Shown here in pieces: positions 54,574-64,000 of a stretch of DNA of 64,000 bases. The notes beneath the pieces were generated by a model. The model was not told the DNA's origin. It saw only the letters and a program-made list of their open reading frames with translations, and did no database searches. Source of the stretch: Streptomyces narbonensis (GTDB taxonomy: Bacteria > Actinomycetota > Actinomycetes > Streptomycetales > Streptomycetaceae); the NCBI RefSeq assembly GCF_014649015.1, contig NZ_BMSF01000015.1, positions 9,175 through 73,174 of the forward strand, in the 5' to 3' direction. The stretch's first letter is position 1. Each line of letters starts with the position of its first letter. The translations under genes were made by a program, and so were the position numbers.

Positions 54574-56198
54574 TGGGATTCGCCCGTACCTGCTCCGTCG
54601 CCCTCGTCGGCGTCGAAGGCGTCGTCGTCGAGGTCCAGGCCGACCTCGAACCGGGCGTCGCCGCCTTCACCCTCGTCGGCCTCCCCGACAAGAGCCTCAG
54701 CGAGAGCCGCGACCGCGTCCGGGCCGCCGTCGTCAACTCCGGCGCCGAATGGCCCCAGAAGAAGCTCACCGTCGGCCTCAGCCCCGCGTCCGTCCCCAAG
54801 AGCGGCAGCGGCTTCGACCTGGCCGTCGCCGCCGCCGTCCTCGGCGCCGCCGAGCGGATCGACCCCCGCACCATCGCCGACCTCGTCCTCATCGGCGAAC
54901 TCGGACTCGACGGCCGCGTCCGGCCCGTCCGAGGCGTCCTGCCGGCCGTCCTCGCCGCAGCCGAGGCCGGATACCGCCAGGTCGTCGTCCCCGAACAGAC
55001 CGCGGGCGAGGCCGCACTCGTCCCCGGCGTCTCCGTCCTCGGCGTCCGCACCCTCCGCCAGCTGATCGCCGTCCTCACCGACGAACCCGTCCCCGACGAG
55101 GAACCCACCGAGGAGGGACGGCCCGACGCCATGCTCGCCGGACTCCTCGTCCCCGGCGCCGGCATCGGCACCGGACTCGCCGCCGACCCCGGCGCAGACC
55201 CGACCGGGGGCCCTGACCTCGCCGATGTCGCCGGGCAGCACCGCGCCCGCCACGCCCTGGAGATCGCCGCGGCCGGCAGCCACCACCTGATGCTGTCCGG
55301 CCCTCCGGGCGCCGGGAAGACCATGCTCGCCGAGCGGCTCCCCGGCATCCTCCCGCCCCTCACCCGGCAGGAGTCCCTCGAAGTCACCGCCGTCCACTCG
55401 GTCGCCGGCATCCTCCCGCCGGGCGAACCCCTCGTGCGCCGCGCCCCCTACTGCGCGCCGCACCATTCCGCCACGATGCAGTCCCTCGTCGGCGGCGGAA
55501 ACGGCCTTCCCAGGCCCGGTGCCGTCTCCCTGGCACATCGCGGCATCCTTTTTCTGGACGAAGCCCCAGAGTTCTCCGGCAAGGTCCTGGACGCGCTCCG
55601 CCAGCCCCTCGAATCCGGACACGTCGTGATCGCCCGAGCCGCGGGCGTCGTCCGTCTCCCCGCCCGTTTCCTCCTCGTCCTCGCCGCCAACCCCTGCCCC
55701 TGCGGACGGCACACCCTCCAGGGCGCCGGCTGCGAATGTCCTTCCTCCCTCGTCCGCCGCTACCAGGCCCGCCTCTCCGGCCCCCTCCTCGACCGCGTCG
55801 ACCTGCGCGTCGAGGCCGAACCCGTCACCCGCGCCGACCTCCTCGGACTGGGCGGCCGGGGCGAGGCAACCGCCACCGTCGCCGCCCGCGTCCACGAGGC
55901 CAGAGCCCGCGCCGCCGCCCGCCTCGCCGACACCCCCTGGAGCGTCAACAGCGAGATCCCCGGTCACGAACTCCGTACGCGTTATCTCGCCGCACCCGGT
56001 GCCCTCGCCGCCGCCGAACGCGACATCGAACGGGGACTCCTCACCGCCCGCGGCCTCGACCGCGTCCTGCGCGTCGCCTGGACCGTCGCCGACCTCGCCG
56101 GACACGACCGGCCCGACAGCGGGGACATCGCCCTCGCGCTCGAAATGCGCACCGGCATCGCCCGCGGGGTGCCCGTGGGAGCGGGGGAGCGCGCATGA
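54573..56198 (+). CDS. comM: YifB/ComM family Mg-chelatase-like AAA ATPase
   Basis: A 541-residue protein. The N-terminal lon-protease-like fold has VGLPDKSLSESRDRVRAA. The AAA core has Walker A LSGPPGAGKTMLAERLPGIL at about residue 245 and Walker B GILFLDEAPEF. A cysteine-rich insert (NPCPCGRHTLQGAGCECP) and a C-terminal lid follow. In transformable bacteria ComM is a branch-migration helicase used in recombination. It overlaps dprA by 4 bases. Confidence 0.95.
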   Translation: MGFARTCSVALVGVEGVVVEVQADLEPGVAAFTLVGLPDKSLSESRDRVRAAVVNSGAEWPQKKLTVGLSPASVPKSGSGFDLAVAAAVLGAAERIDPRTIADLVLIGELGLDGRVRPVRGVLPAVLAAAEAGYRQVVVPEQTAGEAALVPGVSVLGVRTLRQLIAVLTDEPVPDEEPTEEGRPDAMLAGLLVPGAGIGTGLAADPGADPTGGPDLADVAGQHRARHALEIAAAGSHHLMLSGPPGAGKTMLAERLPGILPPLTRQESLEVTAVHSVAGILPPGEPLVRRAPYCAPHHSATMQSLVGGGNGLPRPGAVSLAHRGILFLDEAPEFSGKVLDALRQPLESGHVVIARAAGVVRLPARFLLVLAANPCPCGRHTLQGAGCECPSSLVRRYQARLSGPLLDRVDLRVEAEPVTRADLLGLGGRGEATATVAARVHEARARAAARLADTPWSVNSEIPGHELRTRYLAAPGALAAAERDIERGLLTARGLDRVLRVAWTVADLAGHDRPDSGDIALALEMRTGIARGVPVGAGERA

Positions 56199-57349
56199 CC
56201 GCCACCACGGACGAGCGAATCGCCCGCGCGACCCTCACCCGGGCCGTCGAACCCGGTGACGAGCACGCCGGCCGGTGGCTCCGGCACCACGGCGCGACCG
56301 GCTTCCTCGACCGGCTCCTCCACCCCGGCGACGACCCCTTCCCCGGCACCGGAGCGAAACGCGTCGACGGCTGGCGGCGACGTGCCACCGCCGCCGAACC
56401 CGCCCGCGACCTCGACACCGTCCACCGGCTCGGCGGACGCTTCCTCATCCCCGGCGACATCGAATGGCCCCGTCAACTCGACGACCTCGGCCACGCCCGC
56501 CCGCTCGGCCTCTGGCTCCGAGGCCCCGCCGACCTGCGGACCTGGGCCCTGCGCTCCGTCGCCCTCGTCGGAGCCCGCGCCTGCACCCCCTACGGCGCCC
56601 ACATCGCGGCCGAGCTCGCCACCGGCCTCGCCCGAGAGGGCTGGGTCGTCGTCTCCGGCGCCGCCTACGGCATCGACGGCGCGGCCCACCGCGGCGCCCT
56701 GGCCGCCGGCGGAGCCACCGTCGCCGTCCTCGCCTGCGGGGTCGACACCCCCTATCCCCGAGGCCACGGTGGGCTCATCGGCCGCATCGCGGAACAAGGA
56801 CTCGTCGTCGGGGAACTGCCGCCGGAAAGCCACCCCACCCCCAGCCGGTTCATTCTCCGCAACCGCGTGATCGCCGCCCTCACCCGCGGCACCGTCGTCG
56901 TCGAGGCCCAGCACCGCAGCGGCTCCCTCGTCACCGCCCGCGCCGCCGCCCGCCTCGGCCGCCACACCATGGGCGTCCCCGGCCCCGTCACCAGCGCGCT
57001 CTCCGCCGGCGTCCACGAGCTGCTCCGCGGCGACGCCACCCTCGTCACCGACGCACAGGAGATCGTCGAACTCGTCGGCGACATGGGCGAACTCGCCCCT
57101 GCCCGACGCGGACCCGTCCTCCCCCGCGACCTGCTCGCGCCCGCCACCGCGCACATCCTCGAAGCCGTCCCCGCCCGCGGTCCCACGCCCACGACCGTCA
57201 TCGCCCGACGAGCCGGAACCACCCCCGATGACACCCTCGTGAAGCTGTACGAACTGCACTCCCTCGGCTTCGTCGAACGGTACGAAGCGGGCTGGCAGTT
57301 GACGAACACCGCCACACAGCCGTCGAACGCGCGGCGAGGCGATACTTGA
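56195..57349 (+). CDS. dprA: DNA-processing protein DprA
   Basis: A 384-residue Rossmann-fold protein. It shows VALVGARACTPYG, VVSGAAYGIDGAAHRGAL, VLACGVDTPYP, ILRNRVIAALTRGTVVVEA and GVPGPVTSALSAG. A C-terminal winged-helix (about 315-375) is present. DprA loads RecA on incoming single-stranded DNA in competent species; in Streptomyces its role is unclear. ATG at 56195. whiG begins 252 bases later. Confidence 0.95.
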   Translation: MTATTDERIARATLTRAVEPGDEHAGRWLRHHGATGFLDRLLHPGDDPFPGTGAKRVDGWRRRATAAEPARDLDTVHRLGGRFLIPGDIEWPRQLDDLGHARPLGLWLRGPADLRTWALRSVALVGARACTPYGAHIAAELATGLAREGWVVVSGAAYGIDGAAHRGALAAGGATVAVLACGVDTPYPRGHGGLIGRIAEQGLVVGELPPESHPTPSRFILRNRVIAALTRGTVVVEAQHRSGSLVTARAAARLGRHTMGVPGPVTSALSAGVHELLRGDATLVTDAQEIVELVGDMGELAPARRGPVLPRDLLAPATAHILEAVPARGPTPTTVIARRAGTTPDDTLVKLYELHSLGFVERYEAGWQLTNTATQPSNARRGDT

Positions 57350-57600
57350 CCTGGCGCATTCGGGTGACAGGGTGAATCCGATGAGCAACCGAGTTCTCTC
57401 GGCCGAATCCGAGGGGTCGACACGCGCCACGGCCCGGGTTCGAAGATGTGGCCGACGGCGTCCACCCGGACCGGCGCGATCCACCGATGTTCGCGCACCG
57501 CGACGGCGCACTCACGCTACGCTCACCAGGATTCCCTCAAGGACACCCCACAGGACACCTCCACCGACACACCCGACAGCAGAACGGCTCAAGGCAACGC

Positions 57601-58437
57601 ATGCCCCAGCACACCTCCGGGTCTGACCGCGCTGCGGTGCCCCCAGCAGCCCGGGGCGCCGTGCGACCACCCGCACCGACCTCGCTCGACGAGCTGTGGC
57701 GCTCGTACAAGGACACCGGCGACGAGCGGCTGCGGGAGCAGCTGATCCTGCACTACTCGCCGCTGGTCAAGTACGTCGCCGGACGCGTCAGCGTGGGGCT
57801 GCCGTCCAACGTGGAACAGGCCGACTTCGTCTCCTCCGGGGTCTTCGGCCTCATCGACGCCATCGAGAAGTTCGACGTCGAGCGCGCCATCAAGTTCGAG
57901 ACGTACGCGATCACCCGCATCCGCGGCGCCATGATCGACGAACTCCGCGCCCTCGACTGGATCCCGCGCTCCGTCCGCCAGAAGGCGCGCAACGTCGAAC
58001 GCGCCTACGCGACCCTCGAAGCCCAGCTCCGGCGCACGCCCTCCGAGAGCGAGGTCGCCGCGGAGATGGACGTCACGCTGGAGGAACTGCACGCGGTTTT
58101 CAGCCAGTTGTCCCTGGCGAACGTGGTGGCCCTGGAGGAGCTGCTGCACGTCGGCGGAGAGGGCGGCGACCGCCTCTCACTGATGGACACCCTGGAGGAC
58201 ACGGCGGCGGACAACCCGGTCGAGGTCGCGGAGGGCCGCGAGCTGCGCAGGCTGCTCGCCCGGGCGATCAACACGCTCCCCGAGCGGGAGAAGACCGTCG
58301 TCACGCTCTACTACTACGAGGGCCTCACGCTGGCCGAGATCGGCCACGTCCTCGGCGTCACCGAGAGCCGCGTCAGCCAGATCCACACCAAGTCGGTCCT
58401 CCAGCTCCGCGCCAAGCTGGCCGACGTCGGACGCTGA
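57601..58437 (+). CDS. whiG: RNA polymerase sigma factor WhiG
   Basis: A 278-residue sigma factor of the flagellar/sporulation (FliA-like) group. Region 2 is about 30-110 ([38 protein letters not shown]). Region 3 is about 120-190. Region 4 is about 210-270, with [20 protein letters not shown] and [14 protein letters not shown]. It starts the sporulation programme in aerial hyphae (targets whiH and whiI). ATG at 57601 gives the known [12 protein letters not shown] start. No clear promoter is seen upstream. Confidence 0.97.
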   Translation: MPQHTSGSDRAAVPPAARGAVRPPAPTSLDELWRSYKDTGDERLREQLILHYSPLVKYVAGRVSVGLPSNVEQADFVSSGVFGLIDAIEKFDVERAIKFETYAITRIRGAMIDELRALDWIPRSVRQKARNVERAYATLEAQLRRTPSESEVAAEMDVTLEELHAVFSQLSLANVVALEELLHVGGEGGDRLSLMDTLEDTAADNPVEVAEGRELRRLLARAINTLPEREKTVVTLYYYEGLTLAEIGHVLGVTESRVSQIHTKSVLQLRAKLADVGR

Positions 58438-58467
58438 GCCGCCCCGAGCCGGTCGTACAGTGGAGCC

Positions 58468-59058
58468 GTGCCCAGGATTCGAGCGGCCTCCGTGGCCGAG
58501 CACCGGACGATGCAGCGAGGCGCCCTGCTGGACGCCGCGCGTTCCCTGCTGTCCGAGGGCGGTACGGAGGCGTTGACCTTCCCCGCACTCGCCGAGCGCA
58601 CGGGCTTGGCCCGGTCCTCGGTGTACGAGTACTTCCGCTCGCGCGCGGCCGTCGTCGAAGAGCTGTGCGCGGTGGACTTCCCCGTCTGGGCCGCCGAGGT
58701 CGAGACCGCCATGGCGGGCGCCGAGACGCCCGAGGGCAAGGTCGAGGCGTATGTCCGCACCCAGCTGGCCCTGGTCGGGGACCGGCGCCACCGGGCCGTC
58801 GTCGCGATCTCGGCGAGCGAGCTGGACGACGGGGCCCGCGAGAAGATCCGCGCGGCCCACGGTGGCCTCGTCGCCATGATCGTCGAAGCCCTCGCCGCCC
58901 TCGGTCAGCCCGAGCCCCGCCTGGGCGCCATGCTCCTCCAGGGCGTCGTCGACGCGGCCGTCCGCCGCATCGAGCTCGGCGCCGCGGAAGACCCGACGCA
59001 GATCGCCGAGGCGGCGGTCGCGATGGCCCTCCACGGCGTCAACGGCTCCCCGGCCTGA
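58468..59058 (+). CDS. TetR-family transcriptional regulator
   Basis: A 196-residue protein with an N-terminal TetR helix-turn-helix at about 15-60 (LTFPALAERTGLARSSVYEYF) and an all-helical ligand domain. GTG at 58468 has no Shine-Dalgarno. TACAGT ends 6 bases upstream (58456-58461), so it may be leaderless. It lies 30 bases after whiG on the same strand. Targets unknown. Confidence 0.9.
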   Translation: MPRIRAASVAEHRTMQRGALLDAARSLLSEGGTEALTFPALAERTGLARSSVYEYFRSRAAVVEELCAVDFPVWAAEVETAMAGAETPEGKVEAYVRTQLALVGDRRHRAVVAISASELDDGAREKIRAAHGGLVAMIVEALAALGQPEPRLGAMLLQGVVDAAVRRIELGAAEDPTQIAEAAVAMALHGVNGSPA

Positions 59059-59067
59059 CCGTCGCCC

Positions 59068-59538
59068 CTAGGGCCTGTCCGACCCTGATCCGCCGCCGAC
59101 CGGCAGGAGCCGGGACGGCGCCCTTCCGACCAGGAGCAGCGGGTTCAGATACGTCCTGCCGCGGAGCAGGCCCCAGTGGAGGCAGGTCTCCGGGCAGTGC
59201 GTGCCCGGTGCGACCCGGGCGACGGGCGTACCGGCGGCGACCCGGGTGCCGGCCCTCACCAGCGGGGTCACCGGGGAGAAGGTCGTACGCAGCGGGGGAG
59301 CGCCCGTGCCCGGGAAGGTCAGGGTGAGGACCCCCCGGCCGCCCACCGGGCCCGCGAAGGAGACCGTGCCCGCCGCCGGGGCGCGCACCGGACTGCCGGC
59401 GGGCGCCGCCAGGTCGACGCCGCGGTGGCCGGGGCCGTACGGGCCCGCCGGGGGCTGCCAGCCGCGGAGGATCTCGGGCGGGGGAGGGCCCACCGGCCAC
59501 AGCAGGCCGAGGGTCAGGAGCAAGGTCACGAGGTGCAT
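59068..59538 (-). CDS. M23 (LytM)-type domain protein, probably degenerate
   Basis: A 156-residue exported protein. The N-terminal signal is [14 protein letters not shown]. The M23 core has [21 protein letters not shown] (zinc ligands His and Asp) and ends with CLHWG. In active M23 enzymes the last motif is HxH; here it reads CLH, so the catalytic histidine is replaced by cysteine. It may bind peptidoglycan or act as a cofactor rather than cut. Two further cysteines (HCPETC) could form a disulphide. Confidence 0.85.
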   Translation of the reverse strand: MHLVTLLLTLGLLWPVGPPPPEILRGWQPPAGPYGPGHRGVDLAAPAGSPVRAPAAGTVSFAGPVGGRGVLTLTFPGTGAPPLRTTFSPVTPLVRAGTRVAAGTPVARVAPGTHCPETCLHWGLLRGRTYLNPLLLVGRAPSRLLPVGGGSGSDRP

Positions 59539-59793
59539 GGGGAAAGGCTCCCCGGGGTGACCGGTTCACAGGGGTCGGAGACGGTTTCTGTGGACTACCC
59601 GCCGGTTGTGGACAGCGCCGTCACCCGCCGCTCCCGGGGTCCCGTACACTTCCTATGGCGACTCGGGTCACCGGGTCGACTTCGCACGCCCCGCCATAAC
59701 CCTCACCGGCTGTGGCAGCGCCTTTCGGTCCCTTGTGGGCATGGCGCGTCGGGGCGTCAGGAATACAACCGAGAAACCCAAGGAGATACGGCC

Positions 59794-60702
59794 ATGGCCG
59801 TCGTCACGATGCGGGAGCTGCTGGAGAGCGGCGTCCACTTCGGTCACCAGACCCGTCGTTGGAACCCGAAGATGCGTCGCTTCATCTTCACGGAGCGCAA
59901 CGGCATCTACATCATCGACCTGCTCCAGTCGCTGTCGTACATCGACCGCGCCTACGAGTTCGTCAAGGAGACCGTCGCGCACGGCGGCTCCATCATGTTC
60001 GTCGGTACGAAGAAGCAGGCCCAGGAGGCCATCGCCGAGCAGGCGACGCGTGTCGGCATGCCGTACGTCAACCAGCGTTGGCTCGGTGGCATGCTCACCA
60101 ACTTCTCCACCGTCTACAAGCGTCTGCAGCGCCTCAAGGAGCTCGAGCAGATCGACTTCGAGGACGTCGCCGCCTCGGGTCTCACCAAGAAGGAGCTCCT
60201 GGTCCTCTCGCGTGAGAAGGCCAAGCTGGAGAAGACCCTCGGTGGTATCCGCGAGATGTCCAAGGTGCCCAGCGCCGTCTGGATCGTGGACACCAAGAAG
60301 GAGCACATCGCCGTCGGCGAGGCTCGCAAGCTCAAGATCCCGGTCGTCGCGATCCTCGACACCAACTGCGACCCCGACGAGGTCGACTACAAGATCCCGG
60401 GCAACGACGACGCGATCCGCTCCGTCACCCTGCTCACCCGCGTGATCGCCGACGCCGTCGCCGAGGGCCTCATCGCCCGTTCCGGTGCCGCGACCGGTGA
60501 CTCGAAGCCGGGCGAGAAGGCCGCCGGCGAGCCCCTCGCCGAGTGGGAGCGCGACCTGCTCGAGGGCGAGAAGAAGGCCGACGACGCCGAGGCCCCCGCC
60601 GCCGAGGCCCCCGCCGCCGAGGCGCCCGCTGCCGAGGCCGCTCCGGCCGAGGCCGCTGCCGAGGCCACCGAGGCTCCGGCCGCGGACGCCGAGCAGGCCT
60701 GA
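59794..60702 (+). CDS. rpsB: 30S ribosomal protein S2
   Basis: A 302-residue S2. Core motifs are [41 protein letters not shown] and [11 protein letters not shown]. Residues about 245-302 are an alanine/glutamate/proline-rich tail with repeated AEAPA units, an actinobacterial extension. ATG at 59794 follows AAGGAG. It starts the rpsB-tsf operon. Confidence 0.98.
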   Translation: MAVVTMRELLESGVHFGHQTRRWNPKMRRFIFTERNGIYIIDLLQSLSYIDRAYEFVKETVAHGGSIMFVGTKKQAQEAIAEQATRVGMPYVNQRWLGGMLTNFSTVYKRLQRLKELEQIDFEDVAASGLTKKELLVLSREKAKLEKTLGGIREMSKVPSAVWIVDTKKEHIAVGEARKLKIPVVAILDTNCDPDEVDYKIPGNDDAIRSVTLLTRVIADAVAEGLIARSGAATGDSKPGEKAAGEPLAEWERDLLEGEKKADDAEAPAAEAPAAEAPAAEAAPAEAAAEATEAPAADAEQA

Positions 60703-60724
60703 CCCTTCAGGACCTTCGGGTGAC

Positions 60725-60755
60725 GACGGCGGGGGCTCACGAAGCCCCCGCCGTC
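60725..60755 (+). terminator. Hairpin between rpsB and tsf
   Basis: GACGGCGGGGGCT pairs perfectly with AGCCCCCGCCGTC around CACGA, 23 bases after the rpsB stop. It likely attenuates rpsB-tsf transcription. Confidence 0.8.
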
Positions 60756-60804
60756 CACCCGTGGACCCGCCCGATCTTTCAGACTTCGAGAGAGAAACAG
60801 ACTC

Positions 60805-61641
60805 ATGGCGAACTACACCGCCGCTGACGTCAAGAAGCTCCGCGAGCTCACCGGCGCCGGCATGATGGACTGCAAGAAGGCCCTGGACGAGGCCGACGGC
60901 AACGTCGACAAGGCCGTCGAGGCGCTGCGCATCAAGGGTCAGAAGGGCGTCGCCAAGCGCGAGGGCCGCTCTGCCGAGAACGGCGCCGTGGTCTCCCTCA
61001 TCGCCGACGACAACACCTCCGGTGTCCTCGTCGAGCTGAAGTGCGAGACGGACTTCGTCGCCAAGGGTGACAAGTTCCAGGCCGTCGCCAACCAGCTGGC
61101 CGCGCACGTCGCCGCCACCGCCCCGGCCGACATCGAGGCGCTGCTCGCCTCCGAGATCGAGGCCGGCAAGACCGTGCAGGCGTTCGTCGACGAGGCCAAC
61201 GCCAACCTCGGCGAGAAGATCGTCCTGGACCGCTTCGCGCAGTACGCCGACGGCTTCGTCTTCGCGTACATGCACCGCACGATGCCGGACCTCCCGCCGC
61301 AGATCGGTGTCCTCGTCGAGTTCGACAAGGCCGACGCCGCCGTCGCCAAGGGCATCGCCCAGCACATCGCCGCCTTCGCGCCGAAGTACCTCACCCGTGA
61401 GGACGTTCCGGCCGAGGTCGTCGAGACCGAGCGTCGCGTCGCCGAGGAGACCACCCGCGCCGAGGGCAAGCCCGAGGCCGCGCTCCCGAAGATCGTCGAG
61501 GGTCGCGTCAACGGCTTCTTCAAGGACGCCACGCTGCTCGGCCAGCCGTACGCCCTGGACAACAAGAAGTCCGTCCAGCAGGTCCTGGACGAGGCCGGTG
61601 TCACCCTGAAGCGCTTCACGCGCATCAAGGTCGGCATCTGA
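60805..61641 (+). CDS. tsf: Translation elongation factor Ts
   Basis: A 278-residue nucleotide-exchange factor for EF-Tu. The N-terminal UBA-like domain [20 protein letters not shown], the signature [15 protein letters not shown], and the C-terminal [18 protein letters not shown] are present. ATG at 60805 follows GAGAGAAA. It is downstream of rpsB, across the hairpin. Confidence 0.98.
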   Translation: MANYTAADVKKLRELTGAGMMDCKKALDEADGNVDKAVEALRIKGQKGVAKREGRSAENGAVVSLIADDNTSGVLVELKCETDFVAKGDKFQAVANQLAAHVAATAPADIEALLASEIEAGKTVQAFVDEANANLGEKIVLDRFAQYADGFVFAYMHRTMPDLPPQIGVLVEFDKADAAVAKGIAQHIAAFAPKYLTREDVPAEVVETERRVAEETTRAEGKPEAALPKIVEGRVNGFFKDATLLGQPYALDNKKSVQQVLDEAGVTLKRFTRIKVGI

Positions 61642-61728
61642 GTCCGTCCGCGAACGCGACGGACACCGGACCCCGGTAGGGTCTGAGGCAGTCGTCCGCC
61701 ACCGCGCAGGACGACCGCAGATCTGACG

Positions 61729-61781
61729 AGGAGGCCATTGCCGTACGGGATACCCGCGAGGACCCAAGGCAATGGCCTCCT
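61729..61781 (+). terminator. tsf terminator
   Basis: AGGAGGCCATTGCC (61729-61742) pairs exactly with GGCAATGGCCTCCT (61768-61781) with a 25-base loop, 25 bases before the pyrH start. It can also act as a regulatory leader hairpin of pyrH. Confidence 0.75.
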
Positions 61782-61805
61782 TCGTATGTGCACGAGGAGA
61801 TCTCC

Positions 61806-62570
61806 ATGAACCAGGGCGCCGTACAGGGCGACGACAACAACGGCAAAAAGGCCGGCCGCTACATGCTGAAGCTGTCCGGAGAAGCCTTCTCCGGCGGTAC
61901 CGGCCTGGGCGTCGACCCCAACGTCGTGCACGCCATCGCGCGTGAGATCGCGGCGGTCGTCCGCGACGGCGCGGAGATCGCGGTGGTGATCGGCGGCGGC
62001 AACTTCTTCCGTGGCGCCGAGCTCCAGCAGCGCGGCATGGACCGGGCCCGCTCCGACTACATGGGCATGCTCGGCACCGTGATGAACTGCCTCGCCCTCC
62101 AGGACTTCCTGGAGAAGGAGGGCATCGACTCGCGCGTCCAGACCGCCATCACCATGGGCCAGGTCGCCGAGCCGTACATCCCGCTGCGCGCCGTGCGCCA
62201 CCTGGAGAAGGGCCGCGTGGTCATCTTCGGCGCGGGCATGGGCATGCCGTACTTCTCCACCGACACCACCGCTGCCCAGCGAGCCCTGGAGATCGACGCC
62301 GAGGCCCTGCTCATGGGCAAGAACGGTGTGGACGGCGTCTACGACTCCGACCCGAAGGCCAACCCCGGCGCGGTGAAGTTCGACGCGCTGGAGTACGGCG
62401 AGGTGCTCTCCCGCGACCTCAAGGTCGCCGACGCCACCGCCATCACCCTGTGCCGGGACAACAAGCTCCCGATCCTCGTCTTCGAACTGCTCACCGAGGG
62501 CAATATCGCTCGCGCGGTGAAGGGTGAGAAGATCGGCACGCTCGTGAGCGACCAGGGCACCCGGGCCTGA
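61806..62570 (+). CDS. pyrH: UMP kinase
   Basis: A 254-residue hexameric kinase converting UMP to UDP. Motifs are [44 protein letters not shown] and [18 protein letters not shown] at 61806 follows GAGGAGA. An Asp/Asn-rich N-terminal extension is actinobacterial. frr follows after 97 bases. Confidence 0.98.
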   Translation: MNQGAVQGDDNNGKKAGRYMLKLSGEAFSGGTGLGVDPNVVHAIAREIAAVVRDGAEIAVVIGGGNFFRGAELQQRGMDRARSDYMGMLGTVMNCLALQDFLEKEGIDSRVQTAITMGQVAEPYIPLRAVRHLEKGRVVIFGAGMGMPYFSTDTTAAQRALEIDAEALLMGKNGVDGVYDSDPKANPGAVKFDALEYGEVLSRDLKVADATAITLCRDNKLPILVFELLTEGNIARAVKGEKIGTLVSDQGTRA

Positions 62571-62667
62571 CAGCCGAACCGGGAACCGCCCCGCAAGGGG
62601 ATGGACAGAGCCCTGCCGGTCGTACCCACCGTGCAGGACACAAAGCGACGACACGCAGGAGCATGTG

Positions 62668-63225
62668 GTGATCGAAGAAATCCTCCTCGAGGCCGAGGAG
62701 AAGATGGAGAAGGCCGTCGTGGTGGCCAAGGAGGACTTCGCCGCGATCCGCACCGGCCGTGCGCACCCGGCGATGTTCAACAAGATCGTGGCGGACTACT
62801 ACGGCGCCCTCACCCCCATCAACCAGCTCGCGTCGTTCTCCGTGCCGGAGCCGCGCATGGCGGTGGTGACCCCGTTCGACAAGACCGCTCTGCGCAACAT
62901 CGAGCAGGCCATCCGCGACTCGGACCTGGGTGTGAACCCCAGCAACGACGGCAGCATCATCCGGGTGAACTTCCCCGAGCTGACGGAGGAGCGGCGCCGC
63001 GAGTACATCAAGGTCGCCCGCGGCAAGGCCGAGGACTCGAAGGTCTCCATCCGCGCCGTGCGCCGCAAGGCCAAGGACGCCCTCGACAAGCTGGTCAAGG
63101 ACAAGGAGTCCGGCGAGGACGACGTGCGTCGCGCCGAGAAGGAGCTCGACGACTCCACCGCGAAGTACGTCGCGCAGGTGGACGAGCTGCTCAAGCACAA
63201 GGAAGCCGAGCTGCTCGAGGTCTGA
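62668..63225 (+). CDS. frr: Ribosome recycling factor
   Basis: A 185-residue RRF. It begins [17 protein letters not shown], with [12 protein letters not shown] and [19 protein letters not shown] at 62668 is chosen over GTG at 62665 because AGGAG ends 6 bases (not 3) upstream and the length then equals the Streptomyces standard. An ATG at 62663 is out of frame. Its stop overlaps the cdsA ATG. Confidence 0.97.
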   Translation: MIEEILLEAEEKMEKAVVVAKEDFAAIRTGRAHPAMFNKIVADYYGALTPINQLASFSVPEPRMAVVTPFDKTALRNIEQAIRDSDLGVNPSNDGSIIRVNFPELTEERRREYIKVARGKAEDSKVSIRAVRRKAKDALDKLVKDKESGEDDVRRAEKELDDSTAKYVAQVDELLKHKEAELLEV

Positions 63226-64000
63226 TGAACGACTCTTCCTGGGGGGCCCCGGGCGGCACCGACCGCCGGGGACCCGACCAGGGGCCTGCCCCGGCGGGTC
63301 CCGCATACGATCGGCATCAGGCGGCGCAGACTCGGCCCATGCCCATCGTGCCCGACGTTCCCGCCGGCGGATTCCAGGACGGTCACGGCCGGGGGGCCGC
63401 TCACCAGAGCGGTCCCCTGTTCCGTGACGAGACGCCGCACGAGCACCCGCAGGAGCCCATGTCCAGCCCCACCCCGCCTCCGCCGCCCGCGCCGACGGCG
63501 CCACGGCAGAAGAAGAGCGCGGGGCGGGACCTGGGCGCGGCCATAGGGGTCGGAGTCGGCCTCGGTGCCGTCATCATCGCCTCGCTGTTCATCTGGAAGC
63601 CGGCCTTCGTCGGAGTGATCGCGGTCGCCGTGGTCGTCGGTCTGTGGGAGCTCACCTCCCGCCTTCAGGAGCGCAAGGCCATCAAGGCTCCACTGGTGCC
63701 GCTCGCGGTCGGCGGCGCGGCGATGGTCGTCGCCGGCTACGTCAGGGGCCCCGAGGGCGCCTGGGTGGCCATGGCGCTCACGGCGCTCGCGGTACTCGTC
63801 TGGCGGATGACGGAGCCCCCCGAGGGTTACCTGAAGGACGTCACGGCGGGCGTCTTCGCCGCGTTCTACGTGCCCTTCCTGGCGACGTTCGTGGCGATGC
63901 TGCTCACTGCGGACGACGGTCCGCAGCGGGTGCTGACCTTCCTGATCCTGACGGTGGTCAGCGACACCGGGGCGTACGCGGTCGGCTGGCGCTTCGGCAA
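63225..64000 (+). CDS. cdsA: Phosphatidate cytidylyltransferase (3' truncated by window)
   Basis: The first 258 codons of an integral-membrane enzyme making CDP-diacylglycerol. The cytosolic N-terminus (about 1-100) is long and rich in Pro, Gly and Gln. Membrane helices begin near residue 103 (LGAAIGVGVGLGAVIIASLF), and at least five are seen before the cut. LILTVVSDTGAYAVGWRFG is the start of the CdsA signature region. ATG at 63225 overlaps the frr stop by 1 base. Confidence 0.93.
   Translation, partial: MNDSSWGAPGGTDRRGPDQGPAPAGPAYDRHQAAQTRPMPIVPDVPAGGFQDGHGRGAAHQSGPLFRDETPHEHPQEPMSSPTPPPPPAPTAPRQKKSAGRDLGAAIGVGVGLGAVIIASLFIWKPAFVGVIAVAVVVGLWELTSRLQERKAIKAPLVPLAVGGAAMVVAGYVRGPEGAWVAMALTALAVLVWRMTEPPEGYLKDVTAGVFAAFYVPFLATFVAMLLTADDGPQRVLTFLILTVVSDTGAYAVGWRFG

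Noticed and set aside
62663-62671. ATG at 62663 as the frr start
   Set aside because: It is out of frame and reaches TGA after one codon. GTG at 62668 has the right Shine-Dalgarno spacing.

Overview
The window is a very GC-rich piece of actinobacterial chromosome, almost certainly from a Streptomyces. The gene order from a tRNA-Glu/tRNA-Gln cluster through ndgR-leuCD, hupS, smc, glcP, ftsY, nsdA, amtB-glnK-glnD, ffh, rpsP-trmD-rplS, four signal peptidases, whiG and rpsB-tsf-pyrH-frr-cdsA matches, from recall, the core region around SCO5547-SCO5628 of S. coelicolor. NdgR, NsdA, the four-copy Sip cluster, the lysine-tailed HupS and the sporulation sigma factor WhiG are all Streptomyces hallmarks. 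GTG and TTG starts are common. I see no prophage, insertion sequence, CRISPR array or biosynthetic gene cluster.

Layout. 1-460: tRNA cluster. 0.5-12 kb: leucine biosynthesis and its regulator, a histone-like protein, cofactor F420 guanylyltransferase, phospholipid precursors (plsC-gpsA), ddl, thiamine kinases and L28. 12-24 kb: DAK2 protein, recG, rsmD, coaD, a DivIVA-like coiled-coil protein with a Gln/Tyr-rich tail, rpmF, rnc, mutM, then a small accessory patch (hxlR plus a flavodoxin-like quinone reductase, a CAP-domain protein, acyP). 24-34 kb: smc, glucose permease, a luciferase-like oxidoreductase, an NCS1 permease and ftsY. 34-45 kb: a primase-polymerase-like protein, nsdA, the nitrogen operon amtB-glnK-glnD with a GlnR box, ffh and an FtsH paralogue. 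45-54 kb: a methyltransferase, a SprT-like metalloprotease candidate, the rpsP-khpA-rimM-trmD-rplS ribosome operon, four type I signal peptidases, a Nudix hydrolase and DUF2469. 54-64 kb: yraN-comM-dprA, whiG, a TetR regulator, a degenerate M23 protein, and rpsB-tsf-pyrH-frr-cdsA, which runs off the end.

How it works together. Most genes are housekeeping: ribosomal proteins and their modification (rpsP, rplS, rpsB, rpmB, rpmF, rimM, trmD, rsmD, tsf, frr), protein targeting and processing (ffh, ftsY, sipWXYZ, ftsH), chromosome handling (smc, recG, mutM, dprA) and envelope precursors (ddl, plsC, gpsA, pyrH, cdsA). Streptomyces-specific developmental control comes from nsdA, whiG and rnc (absB).

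Non-coding structure is the less ordinary part. Short tandem repeats cluster at gene ends and some include the stop codon. Two Streptomyces-type palindromic elements are present, one lying in frame inside a gene. Several clean inverted repeats sit in front of genes. I found no multi-gene system that I can defend as wholly new. The best candidates for follow-up are the SprT-like gene with an ECF-type leaderless promoter, the rpmB leader hairpins, the hxlR/flavodoxin island beside a 17-bp minisatellite, and the unexplained smc upstream region.
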